A DNA stretch of 64,000 bases from Prochlorococcus sp. AG-436-M02. GTDB lineage: Bacteria > Cyanobacteriota > Cyanobacteriia > PCC-6307 > Cyanobiaceae. Where the stretch lies: NCBI GenBank assembly GCA_003212515.1, contig QCPL01000002.1, positions 1 to 64,000 on the forward strand, written 5' to 3'. Shown here piece after piece: positions 29,530-38,647 of this stretch. Below the pieces are notes generated by a model. It made no database searches. It saw only the letters and a list, made by a program, of their open reading frames with translations, and was not told where the DNA came from. The position numbers and the translations under genes are program-made. Numbering within the stretch: position 1 is the stretch's first letter; every line of letters starts with the position of its first letter.

Positions 29530-30474
29530 TTATTTATTGAACTTACCCCAGTAATTTTCAGTAAATAGATTTATTTTTTCACGAGTTCGTGCTGATACCT
29601 TTTCCTTTGAAGTCATAAGACTGTTTTTTAGTGCTTTGTGGGCTTCACTTTGAGGCCTTAAATCTGAGATTCTCCTTGCTATTGCCTCAATTATTTTTGT
29701 GGCTAGCTTTGCATTGATTGAGAGATTTTCTATGACCATATCTACTGTTACATTCCCAAATCCTTCATGCCAGCAGTCGTAGTCGGTGACCATTGATAGT
29801 GATGAATAAGCTATCTCTGCTTCTCTGGCTAATCTTGCTTCAGTATGGTTAGTCATACCTATTACATTGCAACCCCAACTTCTATAGAGCCTTGATTCTG
29901 CACGAGTTGAGAATGCAGGCCCTTCCATTGCAAGGTATGTGCCTTCTCTATGCAGTTGACGACCTTCAGGCATTAATTGCTCTCCTTCTTCAGCAACTAA
30001 TCTTGATAATGTTGGGCAAAAAGGATCTGCCATTGTCACGTGAGCGACTGCACCATCTCCAAAAAAGGTGAGAGGTCTTTGATGAGTTCTATCAATAAAT
30101 TGATCTGGAACCACTAAATCCAGTGGTCTTACTTGTTCTTGTAATGATCCAACTGCTGATGGGGAAAGAATCCATCTAACATTTAGTGACCTTAAAGCCC
30201 ATATATTTGCTCTGTAAGGAATGTCTGTTGGGGTAAAAGTATGATGTCTCCCGTGACGAGCTAAGAAAATAACCTCCATTCCTCCTAGATTGCCAATACG
30301 TAAACTGTCAGAAGGTTTCCCATAGGGTGTGTCTATGTCCACTTCTTTTACATTCTTCAGGCTCGCTATTGAATAGAGCCCACTACCTCCTAGAACTCCC
30401 AGTCGTGCATTTTCTAAGAACTCAGAATTTGAATCTTTTTCAAGAATTTTGGAAGAAAAATGTTGGTTGATCAT
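29530..30474 (-). CDS. mtnP: 5'-methylthioadenosine phosphorylase
   Basis: A 314-residue purine nucleoside phosphorylase of the MTAP type, cleaving methylthioadenosine for methionine and adenine salvage. Motifs: LGVLGGSGLYS near residue 27, LARHGRHHTFTPTDIPYRAN, and the substrate-site EGPAFSTRAESR. Its only usable ATG (30474) overlaps the start of the divergent SelD-fusion gene by 15 bp. Relaxed specificity for other purine nucleosides cannot be excluded. Confidence 0.92.
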   Translation of the reverse strand: MINQHFSSKILEKDSNSEFLENARLGVLGGSGLYSIASLKNVKEVDIDTPYGKPSDSLRIGNLGGMEVIFLARHGRHHTFTPTDIPYRANIWALRSLNVRWILSPSAVGSLQEQVRPLDLVVPDQFIDRTHQRPLTFFGDGAVAHVTMADPFCPTLSRLVAEEGEQLMPEGRQLHREGTYLAMEGPAFSTRAESRLYRSWGCNVIGMTNHTEARLAREAEIAYSSLSMVTDYDCWHEGFGNVTVDMVIENLSINAKLATKIIEAIARRISDLRPQSEAHKALKNSLMTSKEKVSARTREKINLFTENYWGKFNK

Positions 30475-32646
30475 CTTGTATTAGCAGGGGGTGGTCACAC
30501 TCATGCACTTATTTTGCTGCGATGGGCAATGAATCCTCGATTAAGACCAAAGTGTTTAATTACTTTGATAAATCGAGATAGCTCAATGCTTTACTCAGGA
30601 ATGTTCCCTGGTCTTATCTCTGGTCTTTATCAATTAGATGAGGCCTCAATAGATTTAAGGAGCCTTACTGATAAAGCAGGAGTCTCATTAGTTGTTGGTG
30701 AAATTGAATCATTAAACCTCTCACAGAATAGATTGTTTTTACAAAATCGACCTTCTATAGAATTTTCTCGATTAAGTTTGGATGTTGGCTCTGAAATTTT
30801 TGTAGATTATGGAACTTCAGAAGTAATTAAAAATAAAAGCCTTGCAATTCCTATTAAGCCTTTTGAAAAATCTTTGGAATGGATAAAAGCTATTGATGAA
30901 AGTTCTTTAGCAGCAAGTCCCGACCCCTTAACAGTTATCGGGTCGGGACTTGCTGCTTTGGAAATGGTTTTTGCATTTAGGCGAAGATGGCCTTCAAGAA
31001 AATTAAGATTGCAGGCTTTTGAAGAAAAGCTGAGTAGAAGTTTCAAGCAGCACCTTTTTTTAGCAAATATTGAAATCACTCATCCTAGCGAGTTTATATA
31101 TGGACCTGTTTTAATTTGTACAGGTAGTAAAGCACCGAAGTGGTTAGAAAAAAGTGGTTTAGATGTAAATGCTTTTGGAAGAGTGATAACAGATTCAACA
31201 TTTTTGACTCCAGGTCGTTTCGATATTTTTGCTGTAGGTGACTGTGGCTTACTTGCTAAACATAATTCACCAGCATCTGGTGTTTGGGCTGTGCGAGCAG
31301 CAATTCCTTTGGCCAAAAATATTGAAAGATCTTTATCTAATCTGCCACTTTTATCTTGGCGACCACAGAAAAATGCTTTGCATCTAGTTGGAGCTATTAG
31401 GGACGTAAATACGCCTATTGGTTGGATGATTTGGGGTCCTTTAATTATTGGACCTTATCGTATTTTTTGGGAATGGAAGAAAAGAATTGATAGGCGTTTT
31501 ATTCAGAAATTTATTAATTTTCAAGGAATGTATGAGCGGAAGAATAAGAAGCTATCTTGCAGAGGTTGTGCTGCAAAATTGTCTTTTCAACCTTTGCAGA
31601 GTGCTTTAAGAGAAGCTGAACTTTCGCATTTAAGTCAATACCCCGAAGATGCTGCTTTGGTTAGAGCTTCTCTAAAAGAAGGCTCTTGGATTCAAAGTGT
31701 TGACGGGTTCCCTGCTTTAGTTAGCGATCCTTGGTTGAATGCTCGACTTACGACTTTGCATGCATGTTCTGATATGTGGGCTAGAGGTGTATATGTCGAT
31801 TCTGCACAAGCTGTTATTAATATTCCTTCAGTGGGTGGATTTTTGCAGAAAGAAATCTTGAAGCAATGTCTTTTGGGAATTAAGTCAGCATTAACACCTC
31901 AAGGAGCTCAATTGATAGGCGGGCATACCTTTGAATCAAGGTCAGAATTGGACAACAATATTAATTTGGGGATTGAAATTTCTCTTTCAGTCAATGGTTT
32001 CTTGCCTTCGGATTCTTTGATTTGGAATAAAGGAGGTCTTTGCCCTGGCGACTCTATTCTTCTTAGTAGAGGAATTGGTAGTGGTGTGATTTTTGCTTCT
32101 GCAATGCAAGGATCTTCTTCTCTTTTTCATGTTGATGAGGCATTGTCAAAACTTTCTAAAAGTCAACATTCATTGATCGAAGATCTTCATGACAAAGCTA
32201 GAGATTTATTAAATCCAAACTTGGTTCATGCATGCACTGATGTAACAGGTTTCGGGCTGATAGGCCATTTAGGCGAGATGATTAATGCTACTAATATTAA
32301 AAGATTGGAGTTAAAACTACCGCTAATTAAAGTTGATATTATTGGAGAAGCAATACCAACCTTAAGCGGAGTAAAAACTCTTTTAGAAAATGGTTTTGAA
32401 AGTACACTCTCTCCTTCAAATAGAATTTTCTTGAATTTATTAAATTCAAGAAATCAATCTCCAGCCTATATAAGTTTAATTTCGGAAAGTGGAGCTTTAG
32501 AAAATTCCGAATTAGAGCTAACTAAGAAACTATTAATAGACCCTCAAACTTGCGGCCCTTTAATGATTGCTTGTGATTCTGTTGTTGCTAAAGAACTTGT
32601 TGAGCATTCATCTTGGCATCGAATTGGATTAGTTGATTTTGTCTAA
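30460..32646 (+). CDS. selD: NADH-dehydrogenase-like domain fused to selenide, water dikinase
   Basis: A 728-residue fusion. Residues 1-355 form a type II NADH-dehydrogenase/disulfide-oxidoreductase-like domain: FAD motif LAGGGHTHAL at 8-17, NAD motif VIGSGLAALE near 163, and a GDCG FAD-phosphate segment near 260. Residues 360-728 are SelD, which makes selenophosphate from selenide and ATP; its active-site loop is CRGCAAK near 366-372, with cysteine where some relatives use selenocysteine. Such fusions are known in cyanobacteria and suggest coupled redox delivery of selenide. The start at 30460 is fixed by the FAD motif. A perfect inverted repeat lies in the coding region. Confidence 0.93.
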   Translation: MLVDHLVLAGGGHTHALILLRWAMNPRLRPKCLITLINRDSSMLYSGMFPGLISGLYQLDEASIDLRSLTDKAGVSLVVGEIESLNLSQNRLFLQNRPSIEFSRLSLDVGSEIFVDYGTSEVIKNKSLAIPIKPFEKSLEWIKAIDESSLAASPDPLTVIGSGLAALEMVFAFRRRWPSRKLRLQAFEEKLSRSFKQHLFLANIEITHPSEFIYGPVLICTGSKAPKWLEKSGLDVNAFGRVITDSTFLTPGRFDIFAVGDCGLLAKHNSPASGVWAVRAAIPLAKNIERSLSNLPLLSWRPQKNALHLVGAIRDVNTPIGWMIWGPLIIGPYRIFWEWKKRIDRRFIQKFINFQGMYERKNKKLSCRGCAAKLSFQPLQSALREAELSHLSQYPEDAALVRASLKEGSWIQSVDGFPALVSDPWLNARLTTLHACSDMWARGVYVDSAQAVINIPSVGGFLQKEILKQCLLGIKSALTPQGAQLIGGHTFESRSELDNNINLGIEISLSVNGFLPSDSLIWNKGGLCPGDSILLSRGIGSGVIFASAMQGSSSLFHVDEALSKLSKSQHSLIEDLHDKARDLLNPNLVHACTDVTGFGLIGHLGEMINATNIKRLELKLPLIKVDIIGEAIPTLSGVKTLLENGFESTLSPSNRIFLNLLNSRNQSPAYISLISESGALENSELELTKKLLIDPQTCGPLMIACDSVVAKELVEHSSWHRIGLVDFV
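30909..30957. repeat. 18-bp perfect inverted repeat inside the SelD-fusion coding region
   Basis: Arms 30909-30926 (AGCAGCAAGTCCCGACCC) and 30940-30957 are exact reverse complements separated by 13 bases. They encode AASPDP before and GSGLAA within the NAD-binding motif. Because of the symmetry, the opposite strand encodes the same two peptides. The arms are markedly more GC-rich than the surrounding gene. Confidence 0.9.
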
Positions 32647-32658
32647 ATAGATCAAAGA

Positions 32659-33921
32659 TTACCTATCCTTTGTATATTTTATAAGCTCTATTTCTCTAAG
32701 TCTCTTTAACTCTCTTCCAAGAGCTGGACCTTGCTCCCACCCTCGACTTAAAAGTTCTTTGGCTGTTGTCTTTGATTGAATTAGACGCCATCTACCCCAC
32801 CATCTTAGCAATGATTTCCATAGTGGATTCCTTAGACATATTGCTATTGCTATTGAGGTTGGCTTCCAATTTGCTGATTCGATTTCATTGCACCATTGTT
32901 GAGCATCCCAAGTTTCAGTTTCTTTTGAGAAATAGAGTGAAAGAAAATGTTTATTTATTTGAGTACTTTCCATTAAAAACTTTTGATCAGAGTGAGGTAA
33001 ATCTAATCTTTTTGCAAGATCAACTGGATTAGGAACAGTTGCAATAAAAGCAGTCAATGGATTAACACCTAATCTAAATGCAGAATTTAACCTTCGCTCC
33101 CATTTCCTATCATCTTGAATACTTTGATCGATTAAAGTTAATGCTCCCCATTCTTGAAGATATTCAGTTGCTAAGCACCAATTCTCTTCTCTCTCTAGTA
33201 AGACTCTTAGCTCCATTTGAAGTCTTGTCGAAAGAGCTGGAGGAAAATATTTGGAGTTATTCTTTTGAGATTTTACCCACGGCCAAAGCTTTATAGTTGA
33301 CTTTATTTGATTTAATGATTCTGAAGTTAGATTGAATTTTAATCTTGCTGCATAACGAGCAGCTCTAATGATTCGAGTTGGATCCTCGGCTGCACTTTCT
33401 GAGTGAATAAATTGTATTTTTCGATTGACTATTGATTCCCTTCCATGTAAACAATCGATCAGCTTATGTGTCCGAAGATCTAAGGCTATTGAATTTAAGG
33501 TGAAGTCTCTTCTACATAGATCTTCCTCAATAGAAGTTGGTTTGATATTTGGATTTGCACCAAGCATCGGATAACTTTCTTTTCTTGCTCTGGCAATATC
33601 TATATGAAAACCATCTATCTTTAATTCCACTGTTTGATAAATTTGATTATATCTAGTTATATTTACTCTGGAGGGGCCTAAAAGACTCCTTATTTTTTCA
33701 GCTAGCTTTCTGGGTGAGTCTTCAATAATTAGATCAATATCATAGAATTTATTTTGTGATTGTTTAAAAGTGATATTAATTAAATGATCTCTTACGATTC
33801 CTCCGACAAGGGCAATTCTATCAATCCCTGCTTGATCTGCAGCTTCAACTAAGTTCTTTAAAAGAGCTTCAGTTAAAACTGGAAAATTATTTGTCAACTC
33901 CCGATTCATCGGGACGATCAT
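32659..33921 (-). CDS. tRNA nucleotidyltransferase / poly(A) polymerase family protein (CCA-adding type)
   Basis: A 420-residue class II nucleotidyltransferase. The head domain has ALVGGIVRDHLI near residue 37 and the catalytic DIDLIIED near residue 62, then DFTLNSIALDL and RIIRAARYAARLKF, which are class II signatures. The tRNA genes in this window lack encoded CCA, so a CCA-adding enzyme is needed. A shorter start at ATG 33909 is equally possible. Confidence 0.9.
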   Translation of the reverse strand: MIVPMNRELTNNFPVLTEALLKNLVEAADQAGIDRIALVGGIVRDHLINITFKQSQNKFYDIDLIIEDSPRKLAEKIRSLLGPSRVNITRYNQIYQTVELKIDGFHIDIARARKESYPMLGANPNIKPTSIEEDLCRRDFTLNSIALDLRTHKLIDCLHGRESIVNRKIQFIHSESAAEDPTRIIRAARYAARLKFNLTSESLNQIKSTIKLWPWVKSQKNNSKYFPPALSTRLQMELRVLLEREENWCLATEYLQEWGALTLIDQSIQDDRKWERRLNSAFRLGVNPLTAFIATVPNPVDLAKRLDLPHSDQKFLMESTQINKHFLSLYFSKETETWDAQQWCNEIESANWKPTSIAIAICLRNPLWKSLLRWWGRWRLIQSKTTAKELLSRGWEQGPALGRELKRLREIELIKYTKDR

Positions 33922-33975
33922 GGCTTTAAAAAATAGAATGTTCTTGATTCATTTCTAATACTAATTGGTTTAGTT

Positions 33976-36402
33976 TTAAATATCTTCTATTTGTTTTATT
34001 GGTGCTAAACGTGGATCTAAAATTTTTGGACTCATTGAGTTGAATTTAACTGCAATTGATATTTTTTCCCCACTTCCAAAAATGTGTGTAATTTCCCCTT
34101 GGCCAAAGCTTGAATGGATGACTAGATCACCTACAGCCCATTTCTTGTTGGGCGAAGGACCAGAGTTCAATCTTCTTACTGAGTTGGTAGGACTTTCTTG
34201 AGAAAGTATCGAAGGATTTGAAATTTGGGAAGGTCTGTCTATTCGTGTTAAGCGGTCAAGGTGCCTATCTCTTCTTATTGCTGTCCCACCAGACAAGGGA
34301 ATGTCGCCTTCAATTAATTCAGAAGGAATTTCAGACAAAAATATTGAGGCAATAGCAGGTTCTCTAATCCCTCCCCACAATCTTCTTTCATTAGCATGAA
34401 AAAGGAATAATTTTTCTTTGGCTCTTGTTAGTCCTACATAGCAAAGCCTTCTCTCTTCCTCTAAAGAGGCAGGATCGTCAAGAGAACGATAACTTGGGAA
34501 AAGACCTTGCTCCATTCCGACAAGGCAAACTATAGGAAATTCAAGCCCTTTGCTGCTGTGTAAGGTCATTAGAGTTATTCGGTCAAGAGAGCTTTCCTTG
34601 TTGTCTGCATCGCTAGCAAGAGCAGCTGAAGCTAGAAAGCCTTCCAAATCCCCAGCTTCACTTTCTTCTTGATATTGCAGAGCAGCATTGACTAATTCTT
34701 GAAGGTTTCTCCTTCGTTCTTCGGCTTCATCAGTTGCTGTGGCGATAAGTTCTTTAATGTATCCAGTGTTTTCTAGGACTAGTTGAATGATTTCAGATGG
34801 ATTTGACAGATTTAATTTATCTTGCAAGTTCTGAATTATTTCTCTGAATTCCAACAACCCTTTTGCAGATCTACCACCTAGAGATCGAATGGCTTCTGGG
34901 TCTGTGACTATTTCCCATAATGGTATGCCTAATTGACTTGCTGCATCCGTGAAATTCTGAACAGTTTTTTTCCCGATTCCTCTTTTGGGAACATTTAGAA
35001 CTCGCAGTAGACTGACACTATCCGATGGATTAATTAATAACTTTAAATATGCCAAAATATCTTTTATTTCTCTTCTGTCATAGAACCTCAAACCACCAAC
35101 TACTACATATGGAATGTTCCAACGAACTAGAGATTCTTCTATAACTCTTGACTGGGCATTTGTTCTATATAGTATTGCAATATCTCCCCACCTTAAGTTG
35201 CGCTCTGCTGCATTAGTAATTCTAAGCCTGTGAACCAAGGCTTCAGCTTCTGATATCTCATCATCACATCTCGTGACCTTTATTAGATCACCGCTACTTC
35301 GTGTTGCTTTTAAAATCTTGTCTATTCTTTCTTTATTATTAGAGATAAGCTTATTTGCTGCTTCCAATATAGTTGAAGTTGAACGATAGTTTTCTTCAAG
35401 TTTAACAATATTTGAGACATTGCTTGCTTCTATTTTATTGCTAAAGTCTTCTTGAAAACCCATTAAAATTCTAAAATCAGCCGCTCTAAAACTATATATA
35501 CTTTGATCTGCATCACCTACTACAAAAATAGACCTGTCTTTCCATTTGTTAAAACGTGAAGGGCTTTCTCCATTTGTTACTAATAGTTTAATTAACTCGT
35601 ACTGGGTCCAATTTGTATCTTGGTATTCATCAACAAGTAAATGTTTAAATCTATTGTGCCAGTAGGATCTGGTCTCTTTACTTTGTTGAAGAAGTTGAAC
35701 AGGAAGCAAAAGCAGATCATCGAAATCCAAAGCATTATTTGCTGCTAGTGCTTTTCTATAAATCCTATAAGCTTGAGCAGTTAATCTACCTCTTTTCCCA
35801 TCAGCTTTTGACTCTAATGTGTCAGGTAAAATACCCTTGTTTTTTGCATTACTTATTGCCCAACGAATCTTTTTAGGTTCAACTCTTTTAGGATCAAGTT
35901 GTAAGTCTTGAGTTACGATTTCTTTAATTAAACTTTGAGCATCTGTTTCATCATAGATAGTGAAGTGCTTGTTCCATCTTAAGCCTTCTTTGTCAATATA
36001 TTTTTCAATATCAAAACGAAGTAACCTGGCAAATAATGAATGGAATGTACCTATCCATAGATCCTTTGTGACTTCTCTATATATGCGCGTACGAAGTTCA
36101 TTTTGAACTGACAAATGTAATGTACTTAGCGGTTGCCCTAAATCATTTTCAGCTAGTTTTTTTGCCAACAATATTTCTAATCTATCTTTCATCTCCCTTG
36201 CCGCTTTATTTGTAAAAGTTACTGCGAGAATCTCAGAAGGATCAACCTTATAGTCTGAAATTAAATGAGCTATTCTATGAGTTAAAGCTTTTGTTTTACC
36301 ACTGCCTGCTCCTGCAATAACGAGAAGTGGACCTTCGTAATGATTAACCGCTTTTGATTGATGATGATTAAGTCCTTGAAGGAAGGTGCTTTTATTTTTC
36401 AT
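33976..36402 (-). CDS. UvrD/PcrA-type superfamily 1 DNA helicase
   Basis: An 808-residue 3'-5' helicase of the UvrD/Rep/PcrA group, acting in nucleotide-excision and replication-fork repair. Motifs seen: I (IAGAGSGKTKALTHR, near 30), Ia (AVTFTNKAAREMKDR), II (LLVDEYQDTNWTQYELI), III (VVGDADQSIYSFRAA), IV (EENYRSTSTILEAAN), V (TLMTLHSSKGLEFPIV) and VI (YVGLTRAKEKL). The C-terminus carries a small Tudor-like segment (WAVGDLVIHSSFGQGEIT) as in PcrA. Complete. Confidence 0.93.
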   Translation of the reverse strand: MKNKSTFLQGLNHHQSKAVNHYEGPLLVIAGAGSGKTKALTHRIAHLISDYKVDPSEILAVTFTNKAAREMKDRLEILLAKKLAENDLGQPLSTLHLSVQNELRTRIYREVTKDLWIGTFHSLFARLLRFDIEKYIDKEGLRWNKHFTIYDETDAQSLIKEIVTQDLQLDPKRVEPKKIRWAISNAKNKGILPDTLESKADGKRGRLTAQAYRIYRKALAANNALDFDDLLLLPVQLLQQSKETRSYWHNRFKHLLVDEYQDTNWTQYELIKLLVTNGESPSRFNKWKDRSIFVVGDADQSIYSFRAADFRILMGFQEDFSNKIEASNVSNIVKLEENYRSTSTILEAANKLISNNKERIDKILKATRSSGDLIKVTRCDDEISEAEALVHRLRITNAAERNLRWGDIAILYRTNAQSRVIEESLVRWNIPYVVVGGLRFYDRREIKDILAYLKLLINPSDSVSLLRVLNVPKRGIGKKTVQNFTDAASQLGIPLWEIVTDPEAIRSLGGRSAKGLLEFREIIQNLQDKLNLSNPSEIIQLVLENTGYIKELIATATDEAEERRRNLQELVNAALQYQEESEAGDLEGFLASAALASDADNKESSLDRITLMTLHSSKGLEFPIVCLVGMEQGLFPSYRSLDDPASLEEERRLCYVGLTRAKEKLFLFHANERRLWGGIREPAIASIFLSEIPSELIEGDIPLSGGTAIRRDRHLDRLTRIDRPSQISNPSILSQESPTNSVRRLNSGPSPNKKWAVGDLVIHSSFGQGEITHIFGSGEKISIAVKFNSMSPKILDPRLAPIKQIEDI

Positions 36403-36457
36403 AAGATTTATATTAAATTAGTTATAAATCGAAAGCGATTTATTTAGTAAATTTGAT

Positions 36458-36685
36458 TTATAAATTATTGTCATATAATTGGTTATCCCTTTTTCTAACT
36501 AGATTCTCAAGTAACTTATCTATACTCTTTAACTCACTATTATCATTTAATTCTACTTCAATTTTAGATTGTGATATGCGTAATTTTTGGGACATGTTTA
36601 TAATTTCTTCACGTAGTCTTTTCCTGTAAGTTTGTAATTCCTCTATAGAGTCATTAAGTTCCTTTGAAGAGGCTTGCAAGATCAT
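36458..36685 (-). CDS. Small coiled-coil protein next to the phycoerythrin cluster
   Basis: A 75-residue, highly charged protein with heptad-like spacing (SIEELQTYRKRLREEIINM, then SKIEVELNDNSELKSIDKLL), predicted to be a short coiled coil. No membrane segment, cysteine or enzyme motif is present. It lies between the helicase gene and the divergent cpeB. I do not recognise a family; it could be a scaffold or a helicase-operon product. Its proximity to cpeB gives no firm link to pigment. Confidence 0.55.
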   Translation of the reverse strand: MILQASSKELNDSIEELQTYRKRLREEIINMSQKLRISQSKIEVELNDNSELKSIDKLLENLVRKRDNQLYDNNL

Positions 36686-36893
36686 TTATATAAATCAATT
36701 TAGAGGTTAGCTCAAAAAAGTGATAAGTTTCTGATAATTGATTTTTTAGTCAGAAAATATCTGGTATTTACCCCACAGTCTTGGAACTTCAGTTAAGAAG
36801 AGTTGCAGAGTGAGATTAGCTTGTCTGAACTTTGCGGGATTTAGAGTTAGGTTAGATATCGGTGCTTTTCCATACCAGTAAGAGGCACTTTGA

Positions 36894-37475
<582 letters not shown>

Positions 37476-37521
37476 GGATTATTCTTTCAAAGGCTTTATT
37501 TTCTTATTCTGGAGCATTAAA

Positions 37522-37989
37522 ATGAAATCGGCAGTTACTACGGTTATTTCTTCAGCAGATGCTTCAGGAAGGTTTCCTACACTAAGTGACATTGAGTCTG
37601 TCAAGGGCTCTTTTGATAGAGCTTCTGCAAGGTTAGAATCAGCAGAAACGCTTGCAGCTAATATAGATAGATTTACATCCGAATCTTTAGACTATGTTTA
37701 TGGAAATAACTCTTATGATCAGGCTAATAAAGACAAATGTTCCAGAGATATTAATCACTATTTGAGGTTGATTAACTATTGTTTAGTAACTGGAGGCACT
37801 GGTCCTTTGGATGAATGGGGCATTGCTGGTATGCGCGAAGTAATTAGAGCCCAGCAGCTTCCTACGGTGGCTTATATAGAAGCTTTAACATTTATTAGAG
37901 ATAAAGTAAATGTTCCTGGAGAGATGAGTCAGCAGGCTGCTACTGAGTTTAAAAGTCTCCTAGATTATTTAATAAATGCGCTAGCCTAA
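37522..37989 (+). CDS. cpeA: Phycoerythrin alpha subunit (class III), reduced chromophore set
   Basis: A 155-residue alpha chain, shorter than the usual 164 or so. The bilin-binding Cys73 in NKDKCSRDINHYLRLINY corresponds to alpha-82. The segment before it is about nine residues shorter than in typical CpeA. At the alpha-139 position (family context RNRGCAPRDMS) this protein reads IRDKVNVPGEMS, so that cysteine is gone; Cys87 is in a helix and is not a known site. The subunit probably carries a single bilin. GGTGPLDEWGIAG is fully conserved. Confidence 0.95.
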   Translation: MKSAVTTVISSADASGRFPTLSDIESVKGSFDRASARLESAETLAANIDRFTSESLDYVYGNNSYDQANKDKCSRDINHYLRLINYCLVTGGTGPLDEWGIAGMREVIRAQQLPTVAYIEALTFIRDKVNVPGEMSQQAATEFKSLLDYLINALA

Positions 37990-38020
37990 TAAATATACTT
38001 CTAAGATTTACTAGCAAACT

Positions 38021-38626
38021 TTGAATTTGAATAAAAATATACCCACAATAAATGATGTCTTAGCCGATTTCGATCACCCTAATCCGAATATAAATAGATG
38101 TGCATTTAAAAATATGAAAGAGTTTTGGCCTAGGGAATCTATCGTAATATTAATTAGAAACTTAGATAGTAGAAATATCCCACTAAGAAGGAAATCAGTT
38201 AAAGCACTTGGTTATTTTGGTATAAGTATAGTTAAGGATATTATTCAACTATATTTCTCAAGTAAGGATAATATTTTAAAAGTAAGTTGTTTAAAAGTGT
38301 TAGTTATAGTTGCATCGAATTATTGTCTCAATGATTTTAAAGAAGAGATGAAGAAAGTAATAGATGCTGCAATTAAAGATCAGTCTGTGGAAATCATTCT
38401 TAGTACAATTTCTTTACTTCGACAAATTGGGGAAGAATCCCTTCCATACTTGAAAGCCTTATGCCGAGATAAAAATGTTCTAAAAGCCAAAGCAGCAATT
38501 ACAGCTATATCCGAGATTCCTGAAATGTCAGTAGATCCTTTTCTTAAATCAATTATTAGTGATAGCTCTTTAGATAATCTTGTAAGGGAGAGTGCCTATG
38601 AGGCATTAAACTTTAAAGTTAATTAA
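38021..38626 (+). CDS. cpeZ: CpeZ, HEAT-repeat partner of bilin lyase CpeY
   Basis: A 201-residue all-helical protein with HEAT/PBS-lyase repeats (for example RRKSVKALGYFGISIVKDII and VRESAYEALNFKVN). CpeZ assists CpeY in attaching phycoerythrobilin to phycoerythrin and acts as a chaperone-like factor. Length and position (32 bp after cpeA) match CpeZ. The start is a TTG at 38021; the next in-frame ATG would remove 31 residues including the first repeat. Confidence 0.87.
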   Translation: MNLNKNIPTINDVLADFDHPNPNINRCAFKNMKEFWPRESIVILIRNLDSRNIPLRRKSVKALGYFGISIVKDIIQLYFSSKDNILKVSCLKVLVIVASNYCLNDFKEEMKKVIDAAIKDQSVEIILSTISLLRQIGEESLPYLKALCRDKNVLKAKAAITAISEIPEMSVDPFLKSIISDSSLDNLVRESAYEALNFKVN

Positions 38627-38647
38627 TCTATAAGAATTTCGATTTTG

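Noticed and set aside
30807-31079. Reverse frame over the SelD fusion that also contains GSGLAA
   Set aside because: The apparent NAD-binding motif on the reverse strand is only the mirror image of the inverted repeat at 30909-30957.
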